From Thalassomonas actiniarum (lineage in GTDB: Bacteria > Pseudomonadota > Gammaproteobacteria > Enterobacterales > Alteromonadaceae): a stretch of DNA of 64,000 bases. Shown piece by piece: positions 1 through 8,992 of the stretch. Position numbers and translations under genes: made by a program. Each line of letters starts with the position of its first letter. The stretch's first letter is position 1. The notes under the pieces were generated by a model, which did not search any database, had not been told where the DNA came from, and saw only the letters and a program-made list of their open reading frames with translations. The stretch covers positions 434,001-498,000 of the forward strand of contig NZ_CP059736.1 in the NCBI RefSeq assembly GCF_000948975.2, written 5' to 3'.

Positions 1-1553
1 ATGCCGTGCCTTCGGTGCATATCGACCAAACCCCGGGATTGGCCATTAAAGCTTATATTGCCGATGTTGCCGGTTCGGCTACGGCGCGCATTGGCTGTTG
101 CGAAAACGGTGAATGGGAATCTGCGCCCTCTATGGCCATATTTTCATCACGGGGACCGGACTTAGTTGCACAGGATATTATCAAGCCGGATATTACTGCC
201 CCGGGGCACATGATTTTAGCCGGCAACAGCCCGACCCCTGATCCGGGCTCTGTGCCGGGTGAATTGTTTCAGGCAATTTCCGGGACGTCCATGTCCAGCC
301 CCCACATTGCCGGTATTTTTGCGCTGATTAAACAGGCGCACCCTAGCTGGAGCCCGGCAATGGCAAAATCTGCCCTGATGACAACCGCCCATCAGGATGT
401 CCGTGACAATGATCGCATCTCCCGGGCCGATCCCTTTGACATGGGGGCCGGGCATGTTAACGCCGGCGGCAAAGTTAATAAAGGTTCTATTTTGCAGCCG
501 GGCCTGGCTTATGATGCCGGTTTATTGGAATACCTGGGATTTTTATGCGGCGCTGAGCCCACGGCTTTAAGCAGCCTGACTTGTCTGATCATTGATCTTA
601 TCGGCATTCCCACAGATGCCAGCGATTTAAACCTGCCCTCTATGGGCATTGCTGAATTAGCCGGTAGCCAAACCATTACCCGTACCGTGACCAGCGTGGC
701 CAAAGAAAACGGCTGGCGTAAGTATAGCGTTGAGGTCGATGCTCCGGAAGGTTATAAAGTAAAAGTCACCCCCAATAAAATTCGCCTGAAAAAAGGCCAA
801 AGTGCCACTTACCAGGTAAAGATCACCAATGTCAATGCCCCTGTCGGTGAATGGCGATTTGGTTCGTTGAATTGGCGGGAGAAAAAAAATCGCTACAATG
901 TCTACAGCCCCATTGCGGTAAAAGGCACTCTCTTTAGTGCGCCGGATCGTATCAGCGGCAACGGTGAAAGCGGCAACAGCAACTTTGAGATCAAGTTTGG
1001 TTACAGCGGCGCGTATGCGGCAAATCCTCATGGCCTGGTGCCGGCAACGATCACTGATGATAACGTCGGCCAAGACCCGGATCAGAGTTTTGATCCCGGC
1101 GACGGTTACTCCAATGCGCATGTTATTCCCGCCCTGGGGGCGGCGATGCTGCGGGTTGCCATACCGCCGGAGGCAACAGAAGCCGATGCCGACCTGGATG
1201 TCTTTGTTTACGATCCCACCAATACCTTAGTTGCCAGCAGTACTTTGGGCGGCACCGACGAAGTGATCGAAATTCCCCTGCCGATGGATGGTAACTGGAC
1301 CGTCTATGTGCATGGTTGGTCAACGCCCGGCGGCGACTCTGACTACAGCATGTATAGCTGGCTGATATCCGCGACTCCGGGAGGCAATCTGGTACTCGAT
1401 AATGCCCCGACATCCGCTACCTTAGGGGCAATAGAAACTGTTGATGTCAGCTGGAGCGGTGCCAGTGCAGGACAGTGGCATTACGGCGCCGTATCCCATG
1501 CAGGCGGCGGCGGTTTGATTGGCTTGACCCTGGTTGAGGTTGATAACCGCTAA
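1..1553 (+). CDS. Secreted subtilisin-like serine peptidase (S8), 5' end missing
   Basis: The reading frame is open to the left edge of the window, so this is the C-terminal part of a larger protein. The motif GTSMSSPHIAG carries the catalytic serine of subtilases, and the downstream segment (HPSWSPAMAKSALMTTA, then DPFDMGAGHVN) is typical of the plant/bacterial cucumisin-like S8A group. After the catalytic domain comes a fibronectin-like region (about residues 210-310 of the visible part), then a beta-rich domain resembling pre-peptidase C-terminal (PPC) domains (DADLDVFVYDPTNTLVAS ... WTVYVHGW). The catalytic Asp and His and the signal peptide lie outside the window. The role is probably extracellular proteolysis. 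A strong hairpin terminator follows the stop codon. Confidence 0.93.
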   Translation, partial: AVPSVHIDQTPGLAIKAYIADVAGSATARIGCCENGEWESAPSMAIFSSRGPDLVAQDIIKPDITAPGHMILAGNSPTPDPGSVPGELFQAISGTSMSSPHIAGIFALIKQAHPSWSPAMAKSALMTTAHQDVRDNDRISRADPFDMGAGHVNAGGKVNKGSILQPGLAYDAGLLEYLGFLCGAEPTALSSLTCLIIDLIGIPTDASDLNLPSMGIAELAGSQTITRTVTSVAKENGWRKYSVEVDAPEGYKVKVTPNKIRLKKGQSATYQVKITNVNAPVGEWRFGSLNWREKKNRYNVYSPIAVKGTLFSAPDRISGNGESGNSNFEIKFGYSGAYAANPHGLVPATITDDNVGQDPDQSFDPGDGYSNAHVIPALGAAMLRVAIPPEATEADADLDVFVYDPTNTLVASSTLGGTDEVIEIPLPMDGNWTVYVHGWSTPGGDSDYSMYSWLISATPGGNLVLDNAPTSATLGAIETVDVSWSGASAGQWHYGAVSHAGGGGLIGLTLVEVDNR

Positions 1554-1572
1554 ACTCTGGTATAGGTTTTTT

Positions 1573-1601
1573 AGCCGGTATCGGTTGATACCGGCTTTTT
1601 T
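1573..1601 (+). terminator. Rho-independent terminator of the subtilase gene
   Basis: A perfect 10-bp stem (AGCCGGTATC / GATACCGGCT) with a GGTT loop is followed by a run of T. It starts 20 bp after the subtilase stop codon. Confidence 0.85.
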
Positions 1602-1640
1602 ATAGGGCGGGCTGGTGGCCTCCATTTCTGGCCGGGGCCG

Positions 1641-1850
1641 TTATGGGAACAGCACCTCAATTTTCTCCCGGCTGCCCAGGTTTGCCCGGTCGCTGTCCAA
1701 GTCATCGTTGGACTGCGCACTCGGTAGTAACCCTTGCCGGTCCAGTTACTGTTGAAATTGTCCATGGTATCGGCACTTGCGGCGTTGGACAGGCAGGCAC
1801 CAACAGGGAGGGCAATAATTTTGTGACGGTTTTTATTTTGTTGCTCTTAA
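1641..1850 (-). pseudogene. Decayed small secreted-protein gene
   Basis: No intact frame exists, but three frames join into a plausible small exported protein on the minus strand. A basic N-region (KSNKIKTVTK) leads into a hydrophobic signal segment in a second frame (IIALPVGACLSNAASA, then DTMDNFNSNWTGKGYYRVR). It then continues in a third frame as NDDLDSDRANLGSREKIEVL and ends at a TAA at 1641-1643. There is no ATG at the expected start and at least two frameshifts. It lies just downstream of the PLC-lectin gene on the same strand. The family is not recognised. The frame joining is my reading of the sequence and could be chance, although the charged, low-bias C-terminal segment looks like real coding sequence. 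Confidence 0.35.
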
Positions 1851-1915
1851 TAATTCTTGTGATTGGGTACGGACAAAGACCTGCCCGTACCTTTTCAGAG
1901 TAAATTTAATCGGTT

Positions 1916-3274
1916 TTACCTTTGGCTCGGCGTGGTGAATACCCCTTCCTGAGCGCTGTCGGTATAGTTGAGCCAAACCTTTGTTTCGCCCGCCTCGTCG
2001 GCTATGCCGGCCAGTACTGTATTTTCGATGGCGTTCCTGGGTACTTCAAAGCTCCAGCCGCTGCCCAGCGCCAGACAGGCCTGCTCTGCCCCGCCCCAGT
2101 TGGTGCTGTTAGCAGACAGGGACCAGAGGTTATAGATCACGCTATTGTCTTTGGAGTATAGGTCGCCGCCGGTCCATTTACAGGCAGCACGGCGGGCATA
2201 GGAGCAGGCGGCGTCATTCCAGCGATTGTCGGCATAATCGGTTCTTAATTCGGCGCAATCTTCGCCTGAGTGGGCGTCGTTGGGCTCGCCGTCATTCCAG
2301 GACCATTGGGCGTTTTCACGGAAACGGCCGTCATCGGTGTGGACATCGTGCAGACCGATAACGCTTTTGCCGTCCTGCCAGTAACCGATCAGATCGCTGC
2401 CGGTAATATTTAAGGTGGATGAGGAGGTCGGATAGCCGTCTTTTTCCCAGACGCGCGAGCCGTTGAGGCTGCCCGGATCTTCAAAAACCCAGTCCAGCAC
2501 GTCGTGGTTATCACTGCCGCTGTAGCCGGAGAAATAGATGACATAACGTTTGCCCTTATCGAGCAGGTGTTGCCGGGTCAGCTCGGACTCGGGGAAAGAG
2601 GTGGCTTTGTTGGCACCGACATTGGCGCCGCCTGGGAAGTCGTTTTTATAATCGCTGGGCATGTAAATATGCTCGGCGCCGACGCGGCTATTAAGCTGAT
2701 TTCTCAGATCTGTGTAATATTCACTGTCTTCAAGAGCACTTTCAATGTAAATGACCGCGGTTCGGGTAGTGTTTTGCTCATTCATTTCCTCTGCCCATTC
2801 CCTGAGATCATCAAGTATCGAATGGGAATTAACCGAGTCCAGGTAGCAGAATTCGCCGTGACAAAAATTGAGATCGAGTCCAGTGGTCCACACGTGATGC
2901 ACATCCAGTTCGATCCATTCCACCCCCTCGTTCATCTGGCCCTTGACTGTCATTTCCTGCTGGGGCCAAAGATCTATGTTGTACGCGTCGGAGTTATAGG
3001 AGTTGTGCGTCCCTAAAAAGCTGGTGTAATAAATCGGTACATCCAGCATCAAGCGTCTTTGCAGCTCCATCGCATATTTGGCCTGGGGATCGGAAGTGTT
3101 GTTGATGTCATACTCCAGGCCAAATTGCTGGAGCATGGCACCGGCATCCGTTGCCGCCGTAGCCGACTGAACACAGGTACCGGCAACGGCCATGGCGATC
3201 AGTAATTTTAACGCTCCGGCGCCTGTTGTTGCCGGTTTTTGTTTTATCTTTGAAAAGTAATTTAATCTATTCAT
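1916..3274 (-). CDS. Secreted PLC-like phosphodiesterase with C-terminal C-type lectin domain
   Basis: The 452-residue protein has an N-terminal signal peptide (hydrophobic LLIAMAVAGTCVQSATA). Residues about 70-300 match the PI-PLC X-domain fold. FLGTHNSYNS carries the first catalytic histidine, ELDVHH follows, and CHGE carries the second histidine. Residues about 320-452 include two motif-bearing C-type-lectin-like stretches (EPNDAHSGEDCAEL and RWNDAACSYARRAACKW). The EPN and WND motifs suggest calcium-dependent sugar binding. The likely job is cleavage of phosphoinositides or GPI-type lipids after lectin-guided binding to a surface, but the substrate is not shown by the sequence. It stands alone on the minus strand, convergent with the subtilase. 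The lectin region looks shortened or duplicated at its end. Confidence 0.85.
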   Translation of the reverse strand: MNRLNYFSKIKQKPATTGAGALKLLIAMAVAGTCVQSATAATDAGAMLQQFGLEYDINNTSDPQAKYAMELQRRLMLDVPIYYTSFLGTHNSYNSDAYNIDLWPQQEMTVKGQMNEGVEWIELDVHHVWTTGLDLNFCHGEFCYLDSVNSHSILDDLREWAEEMNEQNTTRTAVIYIESALEDSEYYTDLRNQLNSRVGAEHIYMPSDYKNDFPGGANVGANKATSFPESELTRQHLLDKGKRYVIYFSGYSGSDNHDVLDWVFEDPGSLNGSRVWEKDGYPTSSSTLNITGSDLIGYWQDGKSVIGLHDVHTDDGRFRENAQWSWNDGEPNDAHSGEDCAELRTDYADNRWNDAACSYARRAACKWTGGDLYSKDNSVIYNLWSLSANSTNWGGAEQACLALGSGWSFEVPRNAIENTVLAGIADEAGETKVWLNYTDSAQEGVFTTPSQR

Positions 3275-4408
3275 AACTATCCTTTTGCTCTATTTATTAT
3301 TCATTAATTTGACCATTTGAGTGTTTTACAAAAACAGTCACTCCTTTCTGTCATGGCTGATAGCACAGCATTTAGCATTGCTTTCAGCTGGGCAGTAAAG
3401 CCGGATCGGTAAAGATGAACTGCCATCAACCGGGGGGCATCCAAACGAATTTTTCTGCTTAATTTTTGTGTGTTCTTTATATTCAAGAGTTCTATTAACT
3501 GAGCGAATACCGTTTTTATTAAAGATAAACGGGCTGTAAAGGCTTAATCGGGAAGAAGCTGTACTCATTGGCGCTATGCGGCAAATAACCTTGTTTGAGA
3601 GGGTTAGTAAAAGGGGAATAACAGGACAGGTCGCGATTCTAAATAAGCGTAAATGTTTACCGGCAAGTCTGGTTTCTTTTGACGAATGTTCCAAGTGCTG
3701 GTGGTGTTTCCCCGTTCCCTGTTTGCATAGCTGTTTGTATGATAAATGCACAGCGCTAAGCCCGTGAGAAGGGAAAATGTATACTGGTGATCTTTCCATG
3801 ATTCATATACCTGGCTGTTATTCGTTTTAAGGGCGTATATTTTTTGCCGGCACTTGGCTATATGCATAACCTGCCTGTTTTACCTGGTACAAGAGGGGGG
3901 TTCTACCTGGTCCGCTGATAAAGCGGTTTATCTGGACGATACTTAACCAATTAAGCCTTGTCTAGTATTTTTGTTTTTATTCAGAGAAATTTCTCATTTC
4001 GAAAATTTACCGGCTTATTTTGAGTTAAATTTACTATTGTATTGGTATTTTCTGTATCGATTAAGTTTCTTGGGGGAATAAAGCAATGAGAACAAATGCC
4101 TTTTTATAACGCCGGCATTGCAACAACATAAGCAATCACTCAGCCCCGGAATTTTTTAGATGAAAAGTGCAATGAACAAGGTCTCCATTAGTTTATTGCC
4201 TGTAGGCTTTGAAAAATGGGACTATCCAGAAGTTCAAAATGACCGGCCAAGCCGCAATAACTGCAGTGAATCCCCGTTATCCCGGCTTGCTGTACCTTGG
4301 CCTTGACTGACAGCCTCAAAGGCGGAGTCCAGGCTGTAGCAGAGCGCTCAATGCCCTGCCCGGTTTACCGGCTATTAAAAGCAAACCGGGCTCGAACTCC
4401 TGGAATGG
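3275..4408. other. Long intergenic region without a convincing gene
   Basis: About 1.1 kb between two minus-strand genes. Several open frames cross it (the longest about 150 codons at 3338-3799, minus strand), but they overlap each other in different frames and lack domain-like composition. A 49-codon frame starts at 4160 (+) with no good ribosome site. I see no repeats or RNA gene. Decayed coding material is possible. Confidence 0.4.
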
Positions 4409-4918
4409 CTATTTTTCCAATACCAGATAATTGGTAGTCGAATCAACCCTGGGGCCGTTTTGATAATAACATTTGTTATGATCGACAAATAAATATCCGA
4501 AAATGATATTGGACGCTGAGCTGCCGACCGGCTGGCACGGGATCATTTCATAGCCGTCGTGGCGGTAGGTTCTGACATAATTGTAAGTGTTAAAAGCATC
4601 GTATCTGACCCAGCGGAAGTTATCGCCAAAGGATGGATGAAAGACATGGAAGTTGGCCTGGGGATAGATAACATTATCGTAGGGCACATTACATTGAAAA
4701 CCGTTTTAGGTGGATCCTTTGCCGATAATGTTATATCTGTCTTTACAAATAAACGTGGGCCAGGGATACCAGCCCACCCAGGGAATATTCACCACTTCAT
4801 CCCCCGGACTATAATAGCCATGTTGACTCGAAGTGTTGCTTACCCAGGTTTCTGCCTGGCTGATGGCTGGGGCGGTCGAAAATAACAGCCCAAGTGTCAA
4901 TGCCTTTAAAAAATTCAT
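4409..4918 (-). pseudogene. Small secreted protein gene interrupted by an in-frame TAA
   Basis: The gene starts with a clear signal peptide (MNFLKALTLGLLFSTAPAISQA) and reads for 70 codons to a TAA at 4706-4708. It then continues in exactly the same frame for another 98 codons (NGFQCNVPYDNVIYPQ ... YYQNGPRVDSTTNYLVLEK). Both halves have the same aromatic-rich, cysteine-containing composition, which suggests one roughly 168-residue exported protein broken by a single nonsense change. The family is not recognised. Alternatives are a sequencing error, or a truncated secreted 70-residue peptide that is still made. No frameshift is needed to join the halves. Confidence 0.65.
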
Positions 4919-5168
4919 TTTATTTCCTTATGTTTCTCTGTTGTGGTGTTCGCGGTCAGTTTCTGTCTTCTATTGACCGCAGGTCGAGTAAAAATCATTG
5001 AAAAATAAGGCAAAAGCAGTTTTACTTAGGTGAAAATTTGATTTTTACAAATGGCTAGTGTATTTCGGGCAGGCCTTAAATAAGGCGGTTGATCTTGGGG
5101 TTAGTTGCCGGCCGGTGCTGTGCGGGTAGTCTATCAAAGTAGCCTGCTGTGATAGCCGAATAAAATCA

Positions 5169-5546
5169 TCATCTTATCCTTTCCAATATCATTTCACTAT
5201 TAATAGATACCAAAAAGCCGAGAATGCAAATGAGCAAACCGCACACTTCTACCCAGTTGATATTTTTTGCTTGCAGCAGGGAAAATTGTAAAATTATTGC
5301 CATGACTAAGGCCCCCAATTTGGCATATACGGACATCGCAGGATAACTGAAATACTCGACTCCCCTGCCGTAAAACATGGTGTAGCCTGTGGTGGCGACA
5401 ATGGTCACAGGTAAAGTGAGCAAGGTTATTTTTAATGCCTTTAATACTGTGAGTGTCTCGCCATTTGATTGTGACTGTATCCCTAAAATATTTGGTACTT
5501 GTACCGCAAGGGTTGCTACTACAAGCCAAAAAAAACAAGTCATCAT
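5169..5546 (-). CDS. Small four-helix membrane protein (DMT/EamA-like)
   Basis: A 125-residue protein with four predicted membrane segments: about residues 1-22, 35-55, 68-90 and 97-117. The layout and the closing segment (VEVCGLLICILGFLVS) resemble half-size drug/metabolite-transporter superfamily proteins, such as SMR-type multidrug transporters. I see no diagnostic SMR glutamate in helix 1, so transport activity is uncertain. Two ATG codons in a row mark the start. The gene stands alone, with a weakly coding 250-bp gap downstream. Confidence 0.6.
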   Translation of the reverse strand: MMTCFFWLVVATLAVQVPNILGIQSQSNGETLTVLKALKITLLTLPVTIVATTGYTMFYGRGVEYFSYPAMSVYAKLGALVMAIILQFSLLQAKNINWVEVCGLLICILGFLVSINSEMILERIR

Positions 5547-5888
5547 ATTTGTGCTTTCATCCGCTTTGAATAAGCCGTAATTTGCTTATTGTTATTTTTT
5601 AAGTTTATTGAACTGTCGCTTGCATAAGCAATTATTTTGGAGCCTGCCGGGCTTTGTCTTATCTGCTGCTATAGAGCACTTGTGAATTATCCCTCTCGGG
5701 GCTCTGTTAACAGGTTGGTAACTAAAAGGGGAAATTGGTTGCGAATTAAAGAGGGATTTCCCCGGCGGGGTAAGTGTAATGAGCTGGAAGTTACCCTGAC
5801 TTTCCCGGGCAAGCGCAAATCAGGGGAAATAAATGGCTATTGGTTAATTCAAAAAAGTAAGTTGTCTGTGGCTGCTGCTTCTGGAGTA
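5547..5888. other. Intergenic region
   Basis: About 340 bp between two minus-strand genes. A plus-strand open frame (5637-5903) runs into the 3' end of the next gene and lacks any recognisable feature, so I do not treat it as a gene. Nothing else is seen. Confidence 0.4.
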
Positions 5889-7844
5889 TCAGTTGTCAGC
5901 TGATTGACTGGCATATGAACCAAGTCCGCTGCTGCCCGGTATTGGCTGGTGGTGAAACTTTATCCTGATCTGTCTGGCGGGAAAATATTCCCGCTGATAT
6001 GTCCGTTGCCACCAGTTAGACGTTTGTGTTCGTTCCTGGGGGCTCGTAAATCGGTACTGGTAGAGTTTGCCCCGGACAAATCTGGGCGGCGCCCCGGCAA
6101 AGGGGTTGTGTGAAAACAGGGACAGTACCGGAGCTGAGTCGAGCAATAAACCGTAGATAACGCCATCGATCCAGGGGGGAACATGCGGTGCCTTAAGTGC
6201 GGCAAACCACAATTGCCAGTCAAGGCGGGGTTGGTGGGGAGTTGCCCATACCGGGGCCCTGGTAATATCACCCGCCTGGTAAGGTAACTGGTAGGCTTGC
6301 CAGTGAATGCCGTCGTTTGAGCCTTCAAAGATGATTTCCAGTCGCTCAGTGGTCATCACTGCAAAGACCCCGTAGCTATTGGCCAGGTGAAACGGGGCGC
6401 TCCAGCTTAATAAATTAAGGGCTTTAGCTGGCAAATCAGCAAAACGCCCGGTGTAGGCCAAATATAGCGAACTTTGCAGCAGATAAATCAAGGCAACAAT
6501 ACCGGCCAGTGATTTTCCTGCTTTGTTGACCTTAATAATTTCTTTGCTGACGCTCCTCATGCTTATGTTAAGCACCGTTTTTGCTGCCGTTTTGGACCCG
6601 GCAAAGAAATGACATAAACGATGTAAAAATTGGTCGTCGAGCAAGAGCAGGCACAAGCTCAGGGTGAGCAAGTTAAAAAAGTTATAATTGCCGGTGGCGA
6701 TAATGCCCAGTTGCAACAAACTGATGGCAAAAAAAGCGATTAACCTTGGTCGGCGCGGCATCAGGATCAATAAGGGGATGACTAACTCTACGACTAAGGT
6801 AAACAGTACTCCTGCCCTGAGCAGGCTCTCCGGCAACTGATGCGCATACCAGGCAAAAATGGTAGGCAAGGGTTGGCTCTGAAAATGAAACTCCAGTGCG
6901 GTCAGTTGTTGCCAGTTAGGATCGCCGCTCAACAGTTTTACCAGGCCGGATTGCAGCATCAAGCGCAGCAATAACCAGCGATATAACCAGATAAAAAGCC
7001 CGGGGCGCAGCGCTAAAAAAATTGCCAGGAAGCCGGTTTCCAGCAATAAGATATCCCATTGGTAGGCCATAAAGATCTGTCCGGCACTTACTAATGAAAG
7101 ATAACACAGGTACAGTAACAGCAGGCTTAAGGCGGGCAAGACATTAAACAGCAACAGCAGGGACAACAGCACACCGGCCCAGGATACGGCCAATATACTG
7201 ATATCGCTGTCGCCCAACCAAAAAATACTCGGCAAAAGCCGGTATTTTTCCCGGCCCAGGCTTTGGTTTATTGCCTCGAAGTGATCTGTCAGCGGTAATA
7301 TGCCTTCTACGCCGATTAAACCGAGGGCCTGCACGGCAAAGGAGCTAAATGCCGTCAGGTAAACCAAAGCCAACAGCCGTAAAAATACGGCAATGGTGAG
7401 CGTGTAAAGTTGTGGTTGAAGTGAGGGCCCGAACAGACATCTGCACAAGCGATAACAACCGTTTCTATGCTTTGCGACCAGGCGATAAAGGCTTTCACTA
7501 AGCCGGGCAAACAGGGGAAGATAACGGTAGCACCAAAAGTAAAATCTTGAATAACCGCCAAGTGACAGGGTTTTAAAAGCGGCTTCGGCGCCGCTGAGGC
7601 GTTTGCCGCCTGGCAGCAGTAACCAGATGGCTGCCTGAAACTCGGCTTCACTGAGCCCGGGATAGTCTTGCTGAACCTCTTGGTAGGTCCGGTAACGGAT
7701 GTGATCGCCTGTGGCCAGCCGGGCATAATCCACACAATACCGGCAAAAGGCGCAGTCGCCGTCGTAGATCAATACGGGCATTTTATCCGGGCTAAACTCA
7801 GGCATGATATTGACTGTAAAAGTAAAGTAAAACCGGGCCATCAT
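5889..7844 (-). CDS. DCC thiol-disulfide oxidoreductase domain fused to lipase maturation factor-like membrane protein
   Basis: The 651-residue protein begins with a DCC (DUF393) domain, about residues 15-140. The motif IYDGDCAFCRYCV contains the CxxC redox pair. From about residue 150 there are many hydrophobic helices ending near residue 480. The segment YQWDILLLETGFLAIFL is characteristic of lipase maturation factor (LMF) and HTTM-like proteins. The soluble tail (about residues 490-651) has the LMF-like Trp-rich pattern (PYQAGDITRAPVWATPHQPRLDWQLWFAAL). The probable role is folding or oxidation of secreted enzymes such as lipases at the inner membrane, inferred from family knowledge. Translation may start at the first ATG pair or at the internal ATG at 7805, just before the DCC domain. 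No clear Shine-Dalgarno decides this. Confidence 0.82.
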   Translation of the reverse strand: MMARFYFTFTVNIMPEFSPDKMPVLIYDGDCAFCRYCVDYARLATGDHIRYRTYQEVQQDYPGLSEAEFQAAIWLLLPGGKRLSGAEAAFKTLSLGGYSRFYFWCYRYLPLFARLSESLYRLVAKHRNGCYRLCRCLFGPSLQPQLYTLTIAVFLRLLALVYLTAFSSFAVQALGLIGVEGILPLTDHFEAINQSLGREKYRLLPSIFWLGDSDISILAVSWAGVLLSLLLLFNVLPALSLLLLYLCYLSLVSAGQIFMAYQWDILLLETGFLAIFLALRPGLFIWLYRWLLLRLMLQSGLVKLLSGDPNWQQLTALEFHFQSQPLPTIFAWYAHQLPESLLRAGVLFTLVVELVIPLLILMPRRPRLIAFFAISLLQLGIIATGNYNFFNLLTLSLCLLLLDDQFLHRLCHFFAGSKTAAKTVLNISMRSVSKEIIKVNKAGKSLAGIVALIYLLQSSLYLAYTGRFADLPAKALNLLSWSAPFHLANSYGVFAVMTTERLEIIFEGSNDGIHWQAYQLPYQAGDITRAPVWATPHQPRLDWQLWFAALKAPHVPPWIDGVIYGLLLDSAPVLSLFSHNPFAGAPPRFVRGKLYQYRFTSPQERTQTSNWWQRTYQREYFPARQIRIKFHHQPIPGSSGLGSYASQSADN

Positions 7845-7968
7845 CAGATCATACCGGCTTAAATAATGTTTAAGTTAAGCCGATATTGACCATGAAAGGT
7901 AATTTATCCTGAGGTAAACTTTAGTTAGTGTTCAAGGGTACTTTAAGGATAGCGGGTAAGAACTTGTT

Positions 7969-8265
7969 ATGTCAGATAAAAGTTTTTTTATCACGTTAAT
8001 AGAGATAGAGCTGATGATCCCCTGTGCCCGGTCCCTGAAGGAAAAGCGCAGTAAATTGCAGGGGTTAAAAGAACAAATTCGGCAAAAGCATAATGCTTCG
8101 GTAGCGGAAATTGGCTATCAGGAGAAGTGGCAGCGGGCAGCAGTTGCGGTTTGCCTGGTGGGGACGGATAAACGGCAATTGATGTCAGTCGGTGACAGGA
8201 TCCACACCCTATGCGAGCAAGGGCGGGACATTGAATTGCTTGATTTTTCCCATCACTGGCTTTGA
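7969..8265 (+). CDS. DUF503 family protein (YlxP-like)
   Basis: 98 residues. The segment SLKEKRSKLQGLKEQIRQKHNASVAEIGYQ matches the DUF503/YlxP family signature (SLKeKR...rfnvSvaE). In many bacteria the family lies near rbfA and infB, which is not the case here. Function is unknown, with a weak link to translation or ribosome biogenesis. It is transcribed away from the DCC/LMF gene and converges on the uracil-catabolism operon. Confidence 0.85.
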   Translation: MSDKSFFITLIEIELMIPCARSLKEKRSKLQGLKEQIRQKHNASVAEIGYQEKWQRAAVAVCLVGTDKRQLMSVGDRIHTLCEQGRDIELLDFSHHWL

Positions 8266-8300
8266 TATCAATAAACCGTTTGTTGTCTCTGTTTTTGTGC

Positions 8301-8933
8301 TCAGGCATCCTTGGTTTTATAAAGCCGGTCTCCGGCATCTCCCAGGCCGGGCAGTAAATGGCCTTTGGCGTTTAAATCCCGCTCTTTACTGAGGGCGATG
8401 ATCTTAACGTCGGGATGAAAATGATGCAGTTTTTCTACCCCCTGCTCTGATACCAGGATGCACAGCATAGTGATCTTACCGACCCCGTATTGTTTCAAGC
8501 GGTCGACACAGGCGATGGCGGTATCTCCCGTGGCCAGCAAGGGATCGGCCAGCAGCACCTGTTTGCCGGCGGAGGTTTTCGGGAGGCGGAAGTAATATTC
8601 CACGGTATTTTGAATAAATCTGTCCCGGTAGATACCTATGTGCCCGGCACCGGCAAAGGGCAACATGTTCAGTAAGCCGTCGAGCATGCCATTACCGGCG
8701 CGCATAATGGAAACGATAATTGGCGAGTCTTTCACTTCCTGTCCCTGCATTTTTTCTAGCGGGGTTTCAATATCGACTGGCTGCAGTGCCAGCTCACTGG
8801 TACTTTCATAAGCCAGCAGGCCGCTGATCTCATTGAGCAGTCTTCGAAATTCAGATGATTTGGTCTGTTTGTTTCTCAGCAAGGTTAATTTATGCTGTAG
8901 CACCGGGTGACGTATTATTGTTAAATTTTCCAT
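8301..8933 (-). CDS. upp: Uracil phosphoribosyltransferase (URC6-like), last gene of urc operon
   Basis: Converts uracil and PRPP to UMP and pyrophosphate. The PRPP-binding loop VLLADPLLATGDTA and the uracil-binding C-terminus GLGDAGDRLY are both present. I chose the ATG at 8933 because the protein then begins MENLTIIRHPVLQHKLTLLR, which aligns with the usual UPRT N-terminus. An upstream ATG at 8990 would add 19 polar residues and begins 2 bp after the stop of the preceding gene. It closes a four-gene minus-strand operon with DUF1688, GTP-cyclohydrolase-II-like and second phosphoribosyltransferase genes, which assigns it to uracil catabolism and not only salvage. Confidence 0.93.
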   Translation of the reverse strand: MENLTIIRHPVLQHKLTLLRNKQTKSSEFRRLLNEISGLLAYESTSELALQPVDIETPLEKMQGQEVKDSPIIVSIMRAGNGMLDGLLNMLPFAGAGHIGIYRDRFIQNTVEYYFRLPKTSAGKQVLLADPLLATGDTAIACVDRLKQYGVGKITMLCILVSEQGVEKLHHFHPDVKIIALSKERDLNAKGHLLPGLGDAGDRLYKTKDA

Positions 8934-8992
8934 GGTCTCAATTACCCTGCTTTGCTTATTATTACTTTGGGGTTGTTGTTGGTTGAGCATCC

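Noticed and set aside
3338-3867. Minus-strand open frames of 87-153 codons
   Set aside because: They overlap in different frames, have no ribosome site and no domain-like composition.
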